From NCBI GenBank assembly GCA_037954325.1, contig JBBMNZ010000003.1, positions 15,120,392 to 15,184,391 on the forward strand: a DNA stretch of 64,000 nt, given 5' to 3'. The translations under genes and the position numbers were made by a program. Each line of letters starts with the position of its first letter. Positions within the stretch are counted from its first letter, which is position 1. The stretch is from Fistularia commersonii (Eukaryota > Chordata > Actinopteri > Syngnathiformes > Fistulariidae). The notes below the pieces were generated by a model. It saw nothing but the letters and a program-made list of their open reading frames with translations, ran no database searches and was not told where the DNA came from. Below, in pieces: positions 22,476 through 35,481 of this stretch.

Positions 22476-23250
22476 AGAACTGACCCACTCGATAACCAAC
22501 ATTGTAATGACAGGGCATGGGACACAAGTTCAGACCTGATCAACCTGTAGCTGGCAAACTTTGAGGAGGGTGTATAGTGTTAAATGGCAGAAACATGCTA
22601 TGAATCAAAAGCACACTTCTGATCATGTGTCCCAGATTTAAATCTTTTCTGATAGTTTCTCATTTTGCTCTCAATATACCATACCATCTACTGGCCCTAT
22701 GGACAGTTTTACACTGTCCCGTGTTTATATGATTTTAAGAAGCAAAATAAACCAACGAATGTCCAAGTATATTCTTATGAGAACCACTGGGATGAGTGTC
22801 TGGTGACAGCCCCTTCCCTGACACTTCTCTCCTTGTTAGAAGGTCAGAGGTTAGATTTACAAGCCTATAGGGGGTGTTAGTGCAGAACATTAACAGGTAG
22901 GGGGAAGGGGGAAGCAGAAGTTAAGAGTTAGGAGTTGGGTTTCCCATTTGCACCTGCAAGCAGCACCCTTCCTTTCAGAGGAAGACTGATGTCCTCCTTA
23001 AATAGTTTCCTATCCAGACTAGTCTCCTGCTGAGACTGAGGCAGCTTCATCGAAAAGCTGAGAGCGACTTAAGCAGCCCTGAAACAATATATGCATGTAT
23101 GCAAACATACATACATAATATGTATTTATGTATATAAATATATATACACATATGATTTAACTTAGTGATTTAGTGCTGATTCTATGGAAAAAGGAATATG
23201 TGATTTCTATCTGTCTGTCTGTCTGTCTGTCTATGGATAAGGAGATATAT
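22476..23250. other. Unique sequence, no gene seen
   Basis: About 0.8 kb. A (TCTG)n run of six units lies near 23206-23232, next to the LINE start. Confidence 0.55.
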
Positions 23251-25795
23251 AATGCAGCCTTTGGGTAGCATGGGCTAGTGTCTCCCTAAGCCGGTGCCAA
23301 GCCGGGATAAATGCAGAGGGTTGTGTCAGGAAGGGCATCCTGCATAAAAGTTTTGCCAAAACCAAACATGCAAATTAAACCTAATAATCTCATCTCGGAA
23401 TGGTCAGGGCCCGGGTTAATAGCAACCGCCATTGGTACTGATGATCTACAGGGTACTGGTGAAAACTGGACTACTGTGGGTCGAAGACAGAGAGGAGGAA
23501 GGCATGTTCAAAAGCACAGAGAGAAGAGGAAAGGCAACAGTCTGGGAATGAGATAGGGACTTTGGATATCGAGCCTATGACAGGAAAACAAAGACTTGGT
23601 CAACATGATGCAGAGAAGGAAGGTGGATATACTGTGTGTTCAGGAGACCAGGAAGAAAGGAAGTAAGGCTAGAAGCTTAGGAACAGACTTTAAGTTGTAC
23701 AATCATGGTACTGAGAAGAAGAGAAATGGGGTTGGAGTTATTTTGAAGGAGGAGGTTGTTAGGTATGTTCTAGAGGGGAAAAGAATGTCAGATGGACTTA
23801 TGAGTCTGAAACTGGAAATTGAAAGCATGATGCTCAATGTTGTTAGTGGCTATGCCCCGCAGGTGGGATGTGAGTAAGAGGAGAAGGAGGAGTTCTGGAA
23901 TTAGTTAGATGAAGCGCTGCAGAATATCCCCAGAGATGAGAGAATGGTGCAGGCAATAGAGGGGATGAAGAAGTGATGGGCTGTTTTGGTATAAAGGATA
24001 GGAACAGGTGGTGGGAAACGGATTGAAATGGCTGTAGTGAGCACTTTTTTTCCAGAAGACAGGAACATAGGGTAACTTATAAGCACAGAGGTATGAGTAC
24101 GCAGGTAGACGACATCTTGTATAGATGAAGTACCCTGAAAGAGATCAGTGACTGCAAACTAGTTGTAGATGAGGGTTTAGCCAGACAGCATGAGATGGCG
24201 GTTTGTAGGATGACTCTGGTGACAAGGAAGATCAAGAGGACAGAGGCACAGCAGAAGACAAAGTGGTGGAAGCTGAAAAGAAAGGACTGTTGTACGATTT
24301 TAAGGGAGGAGTTGAGAAAGGCTCTGGGCGGTCAGGGAGAGCTACCAGATGATTGGACAACTACAGCTAACGTGATCAGGGAGACAGGTAGGAGAGGAGA
24401 GTACTTAGTGTGTCGTCTCAAAGGAAAGTAGATAAGGAGACTTGGTGACGTGGGAAAGAGTAGAGTTTCTGGCTAGATTATTCAACAGGATCTAAGAGAG
24501 TGAGAAGATGCCTGAGGAATCGAGAAGAAGTGTGATGTTCCCCATTTTTAAGAATGAGGGGAATGTGCAAAGTTGCGGCGACTATAGAAGGATGAAGTTG
24601 ATGAGCCATACAATGAGGTTCTGGGAAAGTATAGTGGAAATGAGACTGAGAGCAGAAGTCAGCATTTGTGAACATAAGTATAGCTTCATGCCTAGAAAGA
24701 GTACTACAGATTTGCTTTGAGAATGCTTATAGAGAAGTACAGAGAAGGCCAGAGGAAGCTGCTTTGCATTTTTGTAGACTTGGAAAAACCATATGACAGG
24801 GTGCCAAGAGAGGAACTCTTTTATGAGGAAGTCTGGAGTACCAGAGATGTATGTTAGATTGGTGCAGGACACAGAGATGTATGTTAGACTGGTGCAGGAC
24901 ATGTACGCTAGCTGTAAAACAGTGGTGTGCTGTGCTGTTAGATAACAGAGAAGTTCAAGGTGGAGGTGGGACTTCATCAGGGACCAGCTCTGATCCCCTC
25001 TTATTTGCAGTGGTGATGGACAGGCTGAGAGGTAAGGTTAGACAGGAATCTCCATGGACTATGATGTTTGCAGATGACATTGTGATCTGTAGTGAGAGCA
25101 GAGAACAGGTTGAGGAAAATCTAGAGAGATGGAGGTATGTGCTGGAAAGGAGAGGAATGAAAGTTAGTCGCAGCAAGACAGAATATATGTGTGTGAATGA
25201 CAGGAACCTGGGTGGAATGGTGAGGCTACAGGAAGTGGAGATCAAGAAGCTGGAGGATTCCAGGTACTTGGGGTCAGCGGTCCAGAGCAGCAGAGAGTGT
25301 GGAAAAGAGGTGAAGAGATGGGTCCAAGCAGGTTGGAATGGGTGGAGAAAAGTGTCAGGGGTACTATGTGATAGAAGACCATCGGCCAGAATGAAAGGAA
25401 AGGTGTACAAGACAGTGGTGAGACCAGCGAGGCTGTATGGCCTAGAAACTGTTACAATAACCGAAAGACAGCAGGCAGAACTAGAGGTTGCAGAGATGAA
25501 GATGTTGAGGTTCTCTTTGGGAGTGACCAGGATGGATAGGATCAGGAATGAGTCTATCAGAGGAACAGCACATGTTAGATGTTATGGAGAGACGGTCAGA
25601 GAAATCAGACTGAGATTGTTCGGTCATGTACAGAGGAGAGATAGAGAATATATTGGCAGATGGATGCTGGAATAGGGGCTGCCAGGCACGAGGTCTCAAG
25701 GAAGACCAAAGAGAAGATTTATGGACGTAGTGAGAGAGGATATGAAGGTAGTTGGTGTGAGAGAGGAGAATATAGAGAATAGAGTTAGAAGTTAA
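23251..25795 (+). mobile_element. RTE-like LINE, longest copy in the window (endonuclease to C-terminus, internally deleted)
   Basis: The element begins at the shared leader. It runs through the endonuclease (RRKVDILCVQETRKKGSKAR, GADFKLYNHG-like block, SGYAPQVGCE), the linker (KWWKLKRKDC, LPDDWTTTANVIRETG), and reverse transcriptase with FMPRKSTTD, FVDLEKPYDRVPREEL and the catalytic FADD in MMFADDIVICSESREQVEEN. It ends in the C-terminal block (NGWRKVSGVLCDRR, GKVYKTVVRPARLYGLETVT, FSLGVTRMDRIRNESIRG). The last 274 codons (24851-25675) stay open. About 450 bases are missing near 24447, and a 30-base tandem duplication lies at 24841-24900. The last coding residues and the usual 3' terminus are lost beyond 25795. 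The copy is dead, but it is the best reference for the other fragments. Confidence 0.92.
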
Positions 25796-27741
25796 AATAA
25801 ATAAATGAACAAGTAAAATAAAATGATATAGTCAAGAATTAGCACCAAATCACTGAGAGTTTAATCATAAACAGCAAATGACTGTGCCTTAGGTGTATCT
25901 GAATACCTAAGCAGAAAGAGTTCACATGGCCCATTTGTTAAACTCCGTATTACAGCTGGGCCGGGGTGAGAAGTTGAAACTCTGAAAATGAGCCTGGAAT
26001 GAACTCAGTGAGCAGAGGATGGCTGTAAAATGGCCCTGCAGAGAAGCGTGCCGCTGATCTCTCAGCACAAACATGTGCTGCCCCCTGGCTTTGTGCTACC
26101 CACCCACACAGCACGGATAAACAAGGGGACAATCTTCTCTCAGTGTATAGACTCTCTCTCTCTCTCTCTTTCTCATACTCGCATAAACACATACACAAAG
26201 TTATGATGGAAATAGAGTTCTTGTGTCTCAGGCTGCCTACATGCTGCAGCTTCATGCACACAGTCTGCTCCAGGACAGTAAAGAATGTCAAAGTTTCCAC
26301 AGAGAGTCTATTACAAGACATCAGCTGAAAGTTGACCTGCTGTTCCTGCACAATAATACAAAATGATATTCTCCCACAGAGCAAACACATCTATAATATA
26401 ACTGCTGGGGTTTCACAAGCCTGTCAGTTGAGGACAGTGACCAAACAACTTCAAGGCCACTTCCTTCCCCTCTTTCCTTTAAAACTTCCTTGCACAAACC
26501 TGTTTATGAACCACTGAGTGATTTCTATTTTTTTTTATTTTTTCCTCTCCCCAGTGGAACTGAAGCAGAGCTGAGCACCAACTGCGGATTTGGCTTTTTT
26601 TGTGCTAGTCTCAGCTCTCTTCAGGGACCAGTTCTTCCAGAGATCTATGGCGTCCCATCTCACATTCAGGTACTTCATGGGTTGTTTTAGAGTGAACGTG
26701 CCCACATTGCAGCAAAAAATGAAAGCAATCCCTGGACTGCTGGTGGAATGAGAGAACCAGAAACCTTGACTTCCTTCAGCATCCCAGCTTTTCAGCTCTG
26801 GCACACATGTCTGTCTGCCGCGGTTGGGTTTAGGAAGAAAAAAACATTTGGTGAGGGAAGGGTTGAATTCAGATTATTTCTTCATGGTGAGGTTGTATTA
26901 TATTACGAGACTATAAATGTTTGCATGAAAAAGACAAATCCAAATGCATTTAAATGTGGAATTTAATGAGTGTTTTGACAAAATAAATCCCCTTAAAACA
27001 AAATGCTACATGCTTCCATGGAACTGGAACACCATGACTACCTCACATAAACCCAAATGCAACAGCATTTGTTTTTCAAGGATACACATTGGACTGCAAC
27101 GAAAGACCGTTTTGTGTGTGTGCCTTTTTTGAGTCTTTACATTTGTAAAAATGTTAGAATAGCCAATAAAACAGGCAAGTGTTTTAGAATATGATAATGA
27201 AAAAAACTCAAAGCTTGTGATTTTAGTAAAAAAAAATCAACAAACTAACAAATGAATGAATTAATATACATATGAATACATTTTGAAAGCTGTAAATCAG
27301 TGTTTTTCTCTGGTCTACCTATCTGTCTTTACCCTGGACAACAAAATTTAGATTTTATTGTACAAGGCAACACATTTCCAGACTGCATATACAACAATTA
27401 ACACGTTGGATTGAATTAAATCAAGCCATTTCAAAATGATGATGACAAGAATTATTCATGTATATTTTCTTCATTTTACTGTGACCTCTAAATGTATACC
27501 ATTGTAAATTATATCTCTGTATTCAATGGGGAATAAAAACATATGAATAGATACATTTGTGTTAGTGTGTGAGTGTGTGTGTTTGTGTTGATGGCCTGTC
27601 TGCACAGAAAACCCTCTCCCAGCCTCTTCCTTCAGTTGTCTCTATATAACGTTCCCAGCAGATTTCTGTTGTCACGGCTGCCAGTCATCAGCACCACGCA
27701 GAGGCAAGAGACTGGGTGACACACTTTACAGTCAACAACCC

Positions 27742-27743
<2 letters not shown>
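25796..27743. other. Unique sequence, no gene seen
   Basis: About 1.9 kb. Contains a short (TC)n run near 26149-26168. Frames of 60-146 codons have no recognisable content. Confidence 0.5.

Positions 27744-27807
<64 letters not shown>
27744..27807. repeat. (CA)n microsatellite, pure
   Basis: About 32 uninterrupted units. The overlapping poly-Thr/His and poly-Cys/Val frames are artefacts of it. Confidence 0.97.
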
Positions 27808-27811
<4 letters not shown>

Positions 27812-29269
27812 AACACACAAATACACGCACACATGCACGCAGCCTGCTGGATACTCATCTCCAGCAGGGCCCCGTCTGGCGCTTCAGATTTTAGCCATGC
27901 AGTGTGAAAGTAACAAGAGTAAAAACACGAAGTAACATGACATGCTAACACAGCCAAGAGACAGCCGCTCTACTCAAAAACAAAGGACTTTTGGGAAATC
28001 TCATTGCAATACAATGTGTACTTTAGGGCTGTACAATGCACCTATTGATGAATCGTACTGTCTAAATGTAATATTGGATGGAGTACAAGGATAGTCCCAA
28101 GACTACATCTACCATTTCACACATTGGACAATTTTTATTAACTAAATAAATAAATACATACATACATATATTTCAGGAAGAAAGACACAATGAAATTACT
28201 AGAAATTAACTATCATACACAAAAATTAACTCCTTCAAAAAACAAAAAAAAAAAAACTCAATATTTTTTGTTAAAGCCAGAAAAAAAAGGTCACCCAAGC
28301 ATCAACGTTTGCTCCAGCCCCAGTACTTGGACTAAGGACTAAGGACTGGATCGCTGTAGCTTTGACGGATTAGGATTTTAAAAGCCTGCTAAATTGCGTT
28401 GTGTGTGCTTTCCATGTGGGTAATTTGATTTAGTCCAGAGCAAAGTAAGCAATGCAGAACCTGTGAAATGAAGCCCATCTCTTCTGGATGCATCATCAGA
28501 GAGAAGGCTTGTTGCACTTTGACGCCGCAAGACCTCTTTGGGATGCTGCTAATGTGATGAGTCACACTGTTATTTCTGTCAGGGACACATTAGGATTGCA
28601 GCAATCTCTCTTGCACACATGCACATAGACACACACACATACACATACACACACAAACACAAACACATACACAAACACTGGCCCGCAGCCCAAACACACT
28701 CCCTATCCTGAGGTCTGATTAAGATATTGACGAGCGTCAGCTGCCTGTCACTTTTCGGACCGCAAACATCACTAATTTTAAATATAGTATATTTTTCATC
28801 CAGAAGGAAAAGGGCACTTTGTGTACAAATCTTGTATTGATATAATGTTACTGCAAACACAAAGAGGAGCTACGTGACTAGCTGGACAGCTAATGTCATT
28901 AGCAAATGAGCCATTAGGAAAAGTTCATGGTCATGGCGAGTAAAGACAGGAACATTCCACTACCACTTCCAGTGTTTAACCTCATCAGCTAGTTCATGAT
29001 GTGGAATTATCTCCTGCTGGTTGCATCACCTTCTTATTTTTTGGTAAATCAGTAGCACTGAGGGTGCAAACAATCATACCACTCCACTCTGGAGGAACGA
29101 CTGTGTAATGATACTTTTAATTAATTCACCCAAAGCATGTTTCTTAAACTTAATAGTCTCATGATAGTTGAACATCAACTCATGACCAAAGAAACACATC
29201 TCTCAAGTTCCATCAGATTCTTCCATCACTCTCAAGTGATTAGTAATTTCCCCTCAGTCATCAAATAAT

Positions 29270-29312
<43 letters not shown>

Positions 29313-30160
29313 ATTCCGTCAATGTAAAGTTCAGAAATCCCAAAGATCCAGCAACACACTGAAAAACATGCAGCAGGATGGAATGACATACAAATCAAGC
29401 GCGATCTGTGTCAGCTATATTCTGAAGCAACACACAAACACACACACTTGTACAATGATTGATGAATGAAAAGCACAGCATTTTCCCTGACGACTCAGGC
29501 AGGTATTGCTCTTCATCAGATCCGTTGTGCTGAGGCGGCTTCGGCTGTCCGTTTTACAATATTTTTTTTGTTGTTGTTTCTTTTTCTTTTTACAGATGGT
29601 TCCTATCTGCAGATTATTGCTTTGTATTTGAGATGAGTTACAGGGAACACATGTTTCTGACAAGCTTTGGCAGGAAGGAACCTTTGTAAGCATTTAGGAT
29701 GTAAGTGTTGAATACTGTCCTTATATGACCAGACCTTTAAGAAATTGATGATATTGCTATAACGGACTACTCTCTTCCAGTTACAGAGCGAAACACTAAG
29801 TCTTCTTTACTCGATCATCTCTAAAGAACAAGTCATAAAACTATGTCACTGATCTAAATGACAATAAATAAAACGAAAAAAATAATGGTATTGTGACTAT
29901 GACTCTTGTGTTGTAACGAACTCTGTATAGCACATTTACAAATCTTTAGCAAATCCATTTGCACATCTGTGAAGATAAACGCCCTGTTGACAGGCGGCTA
30001 TCTAGTGGGCAGTTGTAAATCATCTATACCTTTTCATTAACATTCTTGCTTTTTTGCCATATTGCATATGTTTTCCTAACATGTGTACATGTGACTACTC
30101 ACTTGATGTGAATTGGCTGCAGGAAAAGCAAAAACTGTGTGAGATTCCCGCTAAGTCCAC
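27808..30160. other. Unique sequence with (CA)n and a 38-base T-run; no gene seen
   Basis: A degenerate (CA)n lies near 28612-28678 and an uninterrupted run of 38 T at 29273-29310. The T-run has no recognisable SINE or processed gene copy attached on either side. No coding exon was recognised. Confidence 0.5.
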
Positions 30161-32890
30161 TTAGATTCAACTTTATTGTCATTATACATGTAAAGATGCA
30201 GCGTGAGGAATGCAGTTAACATCTACTCAGAAGTGCAAAATGCAGAAGTACAGAATGTGCCGTATTCACGGATAAATGCAGTATTTACAGAATTATTTAT
30301 TATTTAATTTTACAGCTAGTGCAAGTAGAGGTAGATAAGATATGAGCAAAATATGTACTGCGTGTGCAAGCCTGGTGGATAATTGTTATGTGCCAATGAT
30401 TAGTCTGATTAACAGATGGCAATATACAGATGGAACTATAAATATACAGATGTCTTATCGAACTCTACAGAATGGATGATATAGATATGGTATATGAACC
30501 TTTATACAGAATATGCAGAATTTTACAGAATATACAAGTATAAATAGTGTAACCAGCTGAGCAGCTGCCAGATGCTATTGATGAGAATATGTTATAATTA
30601 GTTATACAGCTATGAAAAATGCAGATTGCTACAGTTGAGAAGAGCACAGAGAACAGGTGCTGGTGAGGATAAGAGAGTGGTAAATATGGTAAAGATCACC
30701 TCTGGACAGAGTACAGTAGGGTGACCGCTGTGGGGAAGAAGCTATTTCTGAACCTGCTGGTTTCGGTTTGCAGGCTCCTGAAACGCCTCTTGGAGGGGAG
30801 AATCTGGAAGAGTCTGGTGGCTGGATGAGAGGAGTCTCCAAGATTTCTACGTGCCTGATGCAGGCATCTTTTCTTGGTAGACATCTTCTAAAGCAGGAAG
30901 TTGAGTGCCTGTAATGCACTGGGCAGTTTTCACCACCCTCTGTAGTGCCTTGTTATCTGCGACAGGACAATTCCCATACGAAACTGTCACACAGTTGGTC
31001 AGGATGCTCTTTATCGCACAACAGAAGAAGTTACCCAGGCTGTCAGCAGACAGATGGTTCTTTTTCAGCGTCTTCAGAACGAAACGCTGATGGGGCTTCT
31101 TAATCAGGTTCTAGGTTTTAGTTGTCCAGGACAAGTTCTCAGAGATGTGGGTCCCCAGGAATTTGAAGCTGGAGACTTGTTCCACCTCTATGCCGTTGAT
31201 GTGGCGAGGGGCATGGGTGTCTCCTTTCTCCTTCCTAAAGTCCACAATGATCTCTTTGGTTTTACTGGTGTTGAGAAGCAGGTTGTTGTCGGCACACCAT
31301 GCAGCTAGGTGTTTTACCTCTGCCCTGTGTTCAGACTCATCATTGTCACTAATGAGTCCAATCACTGTCGTATCATCCGCAAACTTTATGTTGGAGCTGG
31401 ATCCAAACATAGGTCTGCAGTCATAGGTGAAGAGGGAGTAGATGAAGGGGCTCATCGCACCTTCCTGGGGAGTGCCCATGCTGAGTGTGGTGGAGATGGA
31501 TGTGTTGCAGTCTGACCTGATATGTTGAGTTCTGTTGGTTAGAAAGTCCATGATCCAGTTACAGAGGGATGCATTGATTCTTATATCCACAAGTTTTGTG
31601 ATTAACTTGGAGGGGATGACTGTGGTGAAATCAACAAATAGCATTCTAGTATAAATGTTCTTGTTATTCAGGTGTGAGAGTACACAATGCAGCGCTGTGG
31701 ATGCAGCATCCTCTGTACTCCTGTTGCTACGATAAGCAAATTGGTGTGGGTCAAGTGTGGTGGGCAGACATTCTTTGAGGTTTGCCAGGACCAGTACTCA
31801 AAGCACATCATCACTATGGGAGTTAGAGCCACTGGGCAGTAGTCATTCGGGCACTTTGGAGAGGAAAGTTTTGTTACTGGCACTATAGGGGTGGTTTTGA
31901 GGCACGCTGGTACGACTGCTTGGGCCAGAGACAGGTTGAATATGTCCTTGAAGATGCTTGGAAGCTGTTCAGTGCAAGCTCTGAGCACATGTCCAGGTAT
32001 GCCATCAGGGCCAGAAGCTTTGCCCATGCTGATACGGCTCAGTGCGTTCTGTACCTCTGTGTGTGAGAGAGTGAGTAGCTGGTGGTCATCAAAGGGCTTG
32101 ATTTTAATAGCCTTCTCCTTATTGTCCTTATCGAAACGAGCATAAAAGTGATTCAGCTTGTTGAGGAAGGACACATCCATGGTAGTTGGATGAGGTGTTG
32201 CTGCTCTTGGAGTCTGTGATGGCCTGGATGCCCTCCCACATGTGTCGCGGTCGAAGTTGACAAAATGTTCTTCCACCTTCAGCTTGTGTTCGCGCTTGGC
32301 TTTCTTGATGCCCCTCTTCAGGTCTGCCATGGATGTGTTGCAGGCCAGTGCATCACCTGATCTGAATACCTTGTTGCGAGCTTTCATCAGGAGCCACACT
32401 TCCCTGTTCATCCATGGCTTCTGATTACGGCATGCGGTAATTTGTTTCTCTGTTGTGACACTGTCAATTGTGGTGTTGATATGTTCCACTACTGATTGGG
32501 TGTAAGAGCCAATGTCTATGTGAGAGCCACAGGTAGCCTGAGAGGCAAGCGTACTCCAGTCTGTGTCTTCAAACCTGTCCTGGAGTACAGAATCTACCCC
32601 TGCTAGCCACACCTAAATGGTCTTCACACGGTTGATGAGTGGTGAGTACTTGGGGGTGAGATACAAAGAGAGGTGATCAGACTGATCAGGTGATCCCCTT
32701 GTAGATTCCAGAGATGTTGGTGTAGACATGGTCAAGGGTTTTGTCCCCTGTGTGGCACGAAACATGTTGGTGGACTATAGGAAGTACTGTCCTTAGGTTG
32801 GAGTGATTGAAGTCGCCTGCTGCAATAAATGCAGCCTCTGGTTGAGCAGTTTGTTGTTTGCTGATGACTGTGTGAAGTTTGGCCATAGCA
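30161..32890 (-). mobile_element. L2-like LINE, 2.7 kb, 5' truncated, inverted
   Basis: Reading leftwards: the end of the endonuclease (QPEAAFIAAGDFNHSNLRTV, DKTLDHVYTNISG, 32886-32686), then a 314-codon frame (32612-31668) with KPWMNREVWLLMKARNKVF, LNHFYARFD and MGKASGPDGIPGHVLRAC. Next comes a 177-codon frame (31644-31111) with LCNWIMDFLTNRTQHIRS, the catalytic FADD in NIKFADDTTVIGLISDN, and LNTSKTKEIIVDFRKEKG. The C-terminal SRFRNSFFPTAVTLLYS follows near 30750-30696. The 3' UTR ends at cttagattcaactttattgt (plus strand), the usual LINE terminus. The normal FVDFSSAFNTV is collapsed to FVDFTTV, and several frameshifts are present. The group assignment (L2) is from memory and a Rex1-type origin is possible. 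Confidence 0.88.
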
Positions 32891-32928
32891 AGTATATACT
32901 GTATATATATACTATATATATATATATA
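32891..32928. repeat. (TA)n tract at the truncated end of the LINE
   Basis: About 38 bases of TA with few interruptions between the LINE's 5' truncation point and the next repeat. Confidence 0.85.
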
Positions 32929-33262
32929 GTCTGCCGCTTATCCTGCACTCAGGGTCGCTGGGGATGCCTTTCCCAGCTGTCATTGAGCGAGAGGCAGGGT
33001 ACAACCTAGACCTATTACCAGTCAATTACAGGGACACACATCCAGAGACTAACAACCATTCACTTTCTCATTACGCCTCCACTGAACCTGTGATCTGGGC
33101 AATTTAGGGTCTCCAATGAACCTCTTGCATTATTTTGGACAATGGAGAAAGCAAACACAGGCACGGAGAGACAAGTTACTTCCACTCAGAAAGGCTGTTG
33201 GAATCGAACCACAGACCTTACTGTGAGGCAGAAACACTAACCTGCACTAAGGCACCCCTATG
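32925..33262 (+). repeat. High-copy teleost interspersed repeat, copy 2
   Basis: Most complete copy of the family at 12120: gccgcttatcctgcactcag, gagcgagaggcagggtacaa, atttagggtctccaatgaac, actcagaaaggctgttggaa, tcgaaccacagacctt and actgtgaggcagaaacac. The gaatcgaacc part resembles the 3' sections of many fish non-coding repeats. Confidence 0.78.
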
Positions 33263-34034
33263 CATGCATGTGTACATATATATCTATCTATCTATATAGA
33301 TAGATATATATAAACAAATATATACATGTAAAAAAATTACATGTATATACATGTAAAAAACATTTACATGCATATACATGTAAAAATAACGACATATTCA
33401 CCCAGATTCAGTAAACATTAGTGGGAATGAATATATTGAATGTATATCTTATAATATATTATGTATTACATATGCATGTGTAAATATATGCATATATACA
33501 TACATACATATAAATTGCCGCTGAAAAAAACTGAGGACTGTAGATTCATCATCGATAATATTCTCATTGGTTCCTTTTCCGGAAGTCTCCCATGTTTTTA
33601 AAAACATGTTAAGATTATGAAGAGGGGATAGAGTGAGCCCAGCTTCACGGGGGGTCTCCGAGGAGCAAATGCAGGAAAGGCAGCAGAAGAGGGGGAGGTG
33701 GAGGCTGGTGATTAACTTCTCATTTTCCCTGCGGATCCTCGGCTCCATTTCTTCGCATCCACCAATGGAGATTCATCTCTCTGACAGCAGCGGCTGATGG
33801 GCCAGGGGGCGGAGGGGGTTTGTACCAAAAACAGTGAGGAAGAGTAGAGGCGGACACACATCCATTAATAAAAGCATTCCACTGTGCACATCAAATACTG
33901 TCTCAGTTGATCTGCTGTCCACCCCATTCATTTTTTTCCCCCTCATTTCTGTGGCCATCACAACAAATGCAACAGACGGACAACCTCATCATTTACCCCT
34001 TATGGGAGGACAGGAATCCATAAAGGGACACTGT

Positions 34035-34077
<43 letters not shown>
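33263..34077. other. Microsatellite-rich unique sequence, no gene seen
   Basis: Contains (TATC)n/(TA)n at about 33276-33325, a local repeat of tacatgtaaaaa units at about 33325-33386, (CATA)n near 33480-33511, and (CA)n-(TA)n at about 34034-34077 abutting the MITE. The remainder is unique. Confidence 0.6.
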
Positions 34078-34417
34078 CACTGCTCAAAAAAATAAAGGGA
34101 ACACTTAAAAAACACATCCTAGATCTAAATGAATGAAATATTCTTATGAAATACTTTGCTCTTTACACAGTTGAATGTGCTGACAACAAAATCACACAAA
34201 AATGATCAATGGAGATTAATTGTATCAACCATGGAGGTCTGGATTAGGAATCAAACTTAAAGTGTAAAAACAAACTCCAACTTTGATGTAATGTCCTTAA
34301 AACAAGTCAAAATGAATCTGTGTTGCTTCCTGAGTGGACACTATGATTTCACAGAAGTGTGATTGACTTGGAGTTACATTGTGTTGTTCAAGTGTTCCCT
34401 TTATTTTTTTGAGCAGT
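34078..34417. mobile_element. Tc1/mariner-type MITE with about 29-base terminal inverted repeats
   Basis: The left end reads cactgctcaaaaaaataaag ggaacactt, and the right end read inward is identical apart from the outermost base. The 340-base element sits inside a TA-rich tract, consistent with TA target choice, although the exact duplication cannot be told apart from the flanking microsatellite. It has no transposase frame. I know this terminus from memory as a widespread non-autonomous Tc1-type element in fish and other vertebrates. Confidence 0.88.
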
Positions 34418-34433
34418 ATATATATATATATAT

Positions 34434-34493
<60 letters not shown>

Positions 34494-34501
34494 GGGGGGG
34501 G
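34418..34501. repeat. (TA)n, (CA)n and poly-G tract
   Basis: A (TA)n run, then about 27 pure CA units (34436-34490), then a run of about 11 G. Such G-runs are often assembly-fragile. Confidence 0.95.
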
Positions 34502-35425
34502 CATAACTTTTTATGCCACTTTTTTTCCCCATTTACCGTACTTAGTTGGTGCTATAAAATTTGTTATAACCACATTAGCTAAAGTGCCTGAGAGTATCCT
34601 CAATATGAAAATAAACTAAATAAATAAAATGAATAAATAAACAGAACATATCTAACATGGGATTACTGGGTTTTCTCTTCAACATATCATTTACATAATT
34701 CTAAATATTAAAATGATATAAAAAGGAATGTTTGTTGTGACTCTCATTGATTATTTATACTTAGTTTCTTGCCGGTTTTAAAGTGATGATTTCCAAGATT
34801 GCCAATTTACTCACAGCCTTTTGAAAAAAGAAAGGCAATTTAATTAGTGGAAAAAGTACAATTCATCAGAATATCAAAAATGTCGTGCGAGTCACCAGTC
34901 AGCTGCAGAGTCTTTGATTAATGATTAACCACAAGTATGTTATTGCACTGAAGGGGGATACGGCTGAGACATGGTAGAATGTGCGGCCCACTTCAGGATG
35001 GTTGTTGGTCTACACCCCACTCGGCAGGCACCTCCTGGGTCACACTAATTAAACACCAGCACAGGCATCGCGTTCCACCAGCAAACCACATGACCTGTAT
35101 TAGTTTTAATGTGTCCAATCAGAGGTGGGTCATGGTGGAAGGCATCAAAGGTCGGGGAATTAGGAGTGGGAGTGGAGCAGGACACTGTGGGTGAACGGCC
35201 CGGAGGCCGCATCAGGTCAGCTATGTCTGGATTCTTGGTGGGGGATGTGTGTGTGTGTGTGTGTGTGTCTGTCTGTGTGTGTGTGTGTGGGGTTGGAGAG
35301 GTCAGTCACCTTGCAAGAGCTCAGTCCAAATCTTACAGGTCATCTGCAGCTGAGGGCAGAGCACATCACTCAAGCAGGAGTAACATGTCTACACACAGCA
35401 GGGACATTACACTGATACAGTTATT

Positions 35426-35481
<56 letters not shown>

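Noticed and set aside
24955..25410. 151-codon minus-strand frame
   Set aside because: Antisense shadow of the LINE reverse-transcriptase frame on the plus strand.
27632..27957. Cysteine/valine-rich and threonine/histidine-rich proteins
   Set aside because: Translations of a (CA)n microsatellite in different frames; the same applies at 34297, 35109 and 6058.
29273..29310. Processed pseudogene or SINE ending in the 38-base T-run
   Set aside because: Sequence on both sides lacks any recognisable gene or SINE body and no target duplication is evident.
31891..32424. Plus-strand frames across 31.1-32.5 kb
   Set aside because: Antisense shadows of the inverted L2-like LINE.
33325..33386. CRISPR-like array of acatgtaaaaa units
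   Set aside because: Short direct repeats with no unique spacers of regular length, in a vertebrate microsatellite context.
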